A stretch of DNA of 64,000 nt from Methylomicrobium sp. wino1. GTDB taxonomy: Bacteria > Pseudomonadota > Gammaproteobacteria > Methylococcales > Methylomonadaceae. The notes below the pieces were generated by a model that had not been told where the DNA came from, did not search any database, and was given only the letters and a program-made list of their open reading frames with translations. The position numbers and the translations under genes were made by a program. The DNA is taken from contig NZ_CP024202.1 of NCBI RefSeq assembly GCF_003932755.1, forward strand, positions 3,782,001-3,846,000, written 5' to 3'. Positions 62,080 to 64,000 of this stretch are shown here, one piece after another. Positions within the stretch are counted from its first letter, which is position 1, and each line of letters begins with the position of its first letter.

Positions 62080-63324
62080 TTATTCGAATCGCTTAAAAAC
62101 CAACGTACCGTTAGTCCCGCCGAAGCCGAAAGAATTCGACAAAGCGATTTTCATCTCCATATCCCGAGCAACATTCGGTACATAATCCAAATCGCATTCG
62201 GGGTCTTGGTTTTCCAAGTTAATGGTAGGCGGCGCTATTTGATTTTTGAGGCTTAAGGCTGTCAGTACCGCTTCGATGCCTCCTGCAGCACCCAAGAGAT
62301 GCCCTATCATCGACTTGGTCGAACTAATGGCAACTTTATAAGCATGATCACCCAAGGCGGATTTCATCGCCTGTGTTTCACCGAGATCGCCGGCGGGCGT
62401 GGAAGTACCATGCGCATTGATATAGTCGACATCTTCAGGATTCAGACCGGCGTCGCGTAATGCATTTTTCATGCATCGAGCGGCGCCTTCTCCGCCAGGT
62501 GAAGGCGAAGTCATGTGATAAGCGTCTCCGCTCATGCCGTAACCCACGAGTTCGGCATAAATTTTCGCACCGCGTGCTTTAGCATGTTCCAGCTCTTCCA
62601 GAACAACAACACCGGCACCATCGCTTAACACAAAGCCGTCACGATCTCGATCCCATGGGCGACTTGCACGTTGCGGATCATCGTTTCTTCTCGATAAGGC
62701 TTTCGCTGACGCAAATCCGCCCATCGCGGTTGGTGAAGTAGTACAACGCTCGGCGCCTCCGGCAATCATCACGTCGACATCACCGTATTTAATCATTCTA
62801 GCGGCATCGCCAATATTATGCGTGCCGGTTGAGCAGGCGGTAACAATCGCAAAATTAGGCCCTTTTAAGCCATATTTAATCGATAGATTACCGGAAATCA
62901 TATTAATAATATTGCCGGGTACAAAAAACGGTGAAATACGCCGCGGCCCGCTTTTCTCATAGAGCGCGTAACAGTCTTCAATACCTGTTATCCCACCTAT
63001 TCCCGAACCTATTGCCACACCGATTCTTTCGGCATTATTATCATCGACCTCGATGCCGGAATCCTCGAACGCTTGGGATCCTGCGGCTAATCCGTAATGT
63101 ATAAAACCGTCCATGCGTTTTGCGTCTTTTTCAGGAATATATTGAGAGATATCGAAGTTTCTTATTACGCCACCGAAAGTCGTGGCAAAAGCAGAAATAT
63201 CGAAAGAATCAATGGAGGATATACCGCTTTTACCATTGACGATTCCGTCCCAGGTTTCCGAAACTGTGTTAGCTAAAGGCGTAACCGCGCCTAGTCCAGT
63301 TATTACAACTCGGCGTGTGCTCAA
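62080..63324 (-). CDS. fabF: 3-oxoacyl-ACP synthase II
   Basis: A 414-residue protein when started at TTG 63324 (MSTRRVVITGLGAVTPLANT), which fits the family start; a start at 63393 would add 23 residues read through spacer sequence. Catalytic residues are Cys in TACSTGTHNIGDA, His in INAHGTSTPAGD and His in SMIGHLLGAAGGIEAV. FabF extends the acyl chain in fatty-acid synthesis. It is separated from acpP by a 230-base gap containing a MITE-like element. Confidence 0.95.
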   Translation of the reverse strand: MSTRRVVITGLGAVTPLANTVSETWDGIVNGKSGISSIDSFDISAFATTFGGVIRNFDISQYIPEKDAKRMDGFIHYGLAAGSQAFEDSGIEVDDNNAERIGVAIGSGIGGITGIEDCYALYEKSGPRRISPFFVPGNIINMISGNLSIKYGLKGPNFAIVTACSTGTHNIGDAARMIKYGDVDVMIAGGAERCTTSPTAMGGFASAKALSRRNDDPQRASRPWDRDRDGFVLSDGAGVVVLEELEHAKARGAKIYAELVGYGMSGDAYHMTSPSPGGEGAARCMKNALRDAGLNPEDVDYINAHGTSTPAGDLGETQAMKSALGDHAYKVAISSTKSMIGHLLGAAGGIEAVLTALSLKNQIAPPTINLENQDPECDLDYVPNVARDMEMKIALSNSFGFGGTNGTLVFKRFE

Positions 63325-63396
63325 TGTATTGTACCCGAAGTTAATTTTAAAGAGGGGATATTTAGGCATGCATAAGTGGACAGTGACAAGCATCCA

Positions 63397-63550
63397 CTTA
63401 CATACTTCGAACGGTCATATTTTCGGTGGTTTGACCCGCTCTTTTGTTCTTTAGCGCTCGCGCCGCAGTTTGCCGCTTACTTCCTTGTATGCGTCGAACA
63501 AAATTATCATGTCATAACTAGCCGAGAACATGACCGTTCGAAATATAAAG
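63397..63550. repeat. MITE-like element C between acpP and fabF
   Basis: The ends TTCGAACGGTCAT (63406-63418) and ATGACCGTTCGAA (63530-63542) are exact inverted repeats, and similarity extends to about 28 bases per arm. The right arm overlaps the last codons of the minus-strand acpP region. The start and the CGCTCTTTTGT segment relate it to copies A (41970) and B (50731). No coding capacity. Confidence 0.65.
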
Positions 63551-63555
63551 CAGTT

Positions 63556-63786
63556 TTATGCGTTTTTTTCGACGTAATCGATCGCTTGTTGAACAGTAGT
63601 GATTTTTTCGGCTTCGTCGTCCGGAATTTCACATTCGAATTCTTCTTCAAGGGCCATGACGAGTTCAACGGTATCCAAAGAGTCTGCACCAAGATCATCG
63701 ACAAAAGAAGCATCGTTAGCGATATCTTCTTTAACACCTAATTGCTCAGCGACAATCTTTTTTACTCTTTCTTCAACATTACTCAT
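63556..63786 (-). CDS. acpP: Acyl carrier protein
   Basis: From ATG 63786, 76 residues, acidic: [20 protein letters not shown] and the phosphopantetheine site [22 protein letters not shown] start at 63804 is also open, but MSNVEERV is the family start. It carries acyl intermediates for FabF, FabG and others. Its 3' end lies just before the MITE-like element. Confidence 0.96.
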   Translation of the reverse strand: MSNVEERVKKIVAEQLGVKEDIANDASFVDDLGADSLDTVELVMALEEEFECEIPDDEAEKITTVQQAIDYVEKNA

Positions 63787-63928
63787 AATTATTATCCTCA
63801 ACAATGTAAGATTATTTTTAAATCATAATACTTACAATAGTATAGTTATTTGTTTTACTTAGAAATCCCGTCATCTCATTCCAGACGGCGGGGGGAATTA
63901 TACTTGATATTATAAAAATATCACAATA

Positions 63929-64000
63929 TTATGCCATGAACATGCCGCCGTTCACATGCAGCGTTTCTCCGGTGATATACGCGGCGCGTTCCGATGCTAA
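63929..64000 (-). CDS. fabG: 3-oxoacyl-ACP reductase, C-terminal end (cut by window edge)
   Basis: The minus strand from the window end reads LASERAAYITGETLHVNGGMFMA and stops at 63929-63931. This is the conserved C-terminus of FabG (YITGxTLHVNGGMxM). The remainder lies outside the window. The order fabG-acpP-fabF is the usual one. Confidence 0.9.
   Translation of the reverse strand, partial: LASERAAYITGETLHVNGGMFMA

Overview
The window looks like a chromosomal segment of a nitrogen-fixing gammaproteobacterium, most likely a type I methanotroph (Methylococcales). That assignment is inference. It rests on the Azotobacter-like nif gene order (nifW-Z-M-clpX-glutaredoxin), an exosortase/PEP-CTERM-associated acyltransferase, the gammaproteobacterial acpP-fabF-pabC-mltG-tmk-holB-pilZ-tatD order and a moderate GC content. 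No rRNA or tRNA gene was recognised.

Layout. (1) 1-5.5 kb is a decaying defence island: the start of hsdS, a DUF559 nuclease-like gene, an hsdR pseudogene with a large deletion and an in-frame stop, a nitrilase-like tail, a broken AAA+ ATPase and two integron attC-like sites. (2) 5.5-14.8 kb is a complete type I-C CRISPR-Cas locus, cas3-cas5-cas8c(-cas11c)-cas7-cas4-cas1-cas2, with a leader and 15 full repeats. The distal array end is degenerate and fused to a Fic-domain remnant. (3) 15.3-24.5 kb is a metal-efflux block: a BlaI/MecI-type repressor and M56 metallopeptidase pair, a CzcCBA/CusCBA-like RND system, a DUF3147 protein, a HupE/UreJ-like protein and a membrane-anchored periplasmic protein. 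(4) 24.6-32.3 kb is a patchwork: a decayed IS4-like element, a duplicated Uma2 gene around a MazEF pair, an MNT-HEPN (MntA-HepT) pair between direct repeats, a broken serine resolvase, a DUF433 gene next to an ApeA-type HEPN gene, and a decayed ParE module.

(5) 32.6-50.6 kb is the main nif region, in two convergent blocks. The plus-strand block is nifE-nifN-nifX-DUF269-DUF683-fdxB-small membrane ORF-nifW-nifZ-nifM-clpX-grx/bolA fusion. It starts at an exact sigma-54 promoter with a NifA-type upstream site. The minus-strand block is nifH-nifD-nifK-nifT-ferredoxin-small conserved ORF-LRV protein-hypothetical, also starting at an exact sigma-54 promoter. A SIR2-like gene diverges from nifH behind its own sigma-54-like sequence. 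Structural genes (HDK), FeMo-cofactor scaffold (EN, X), electron donors and maturation/proteostasis factors (W, Z, M, ClpX, Grx-BolA) are all here; nifA, nifB, nifU, nifS and nifV are not in the window.

(6) 51.2-57.4 kb holds a PstS-like periplasmic protein, an outer-membrane porin, a GGDEF/EAL protein, the acyltransferase and a SAM methyltransferase. (7) 57.4-64 kb is a housekeeping minus-strand run from fabG (cut by the window end) through acpP, fabF, pabC, mltG, tmk, holB, a PilZ gene and tatD.

Small repeats are scattered through the gaps: REP-like palindromes, a MITE-like family at about 42.0, 50.7 and 63.4 kb, and a possible MITE inside the nif operon. All functional calls come from reading the sequence and from family knowledge; no database search was run.
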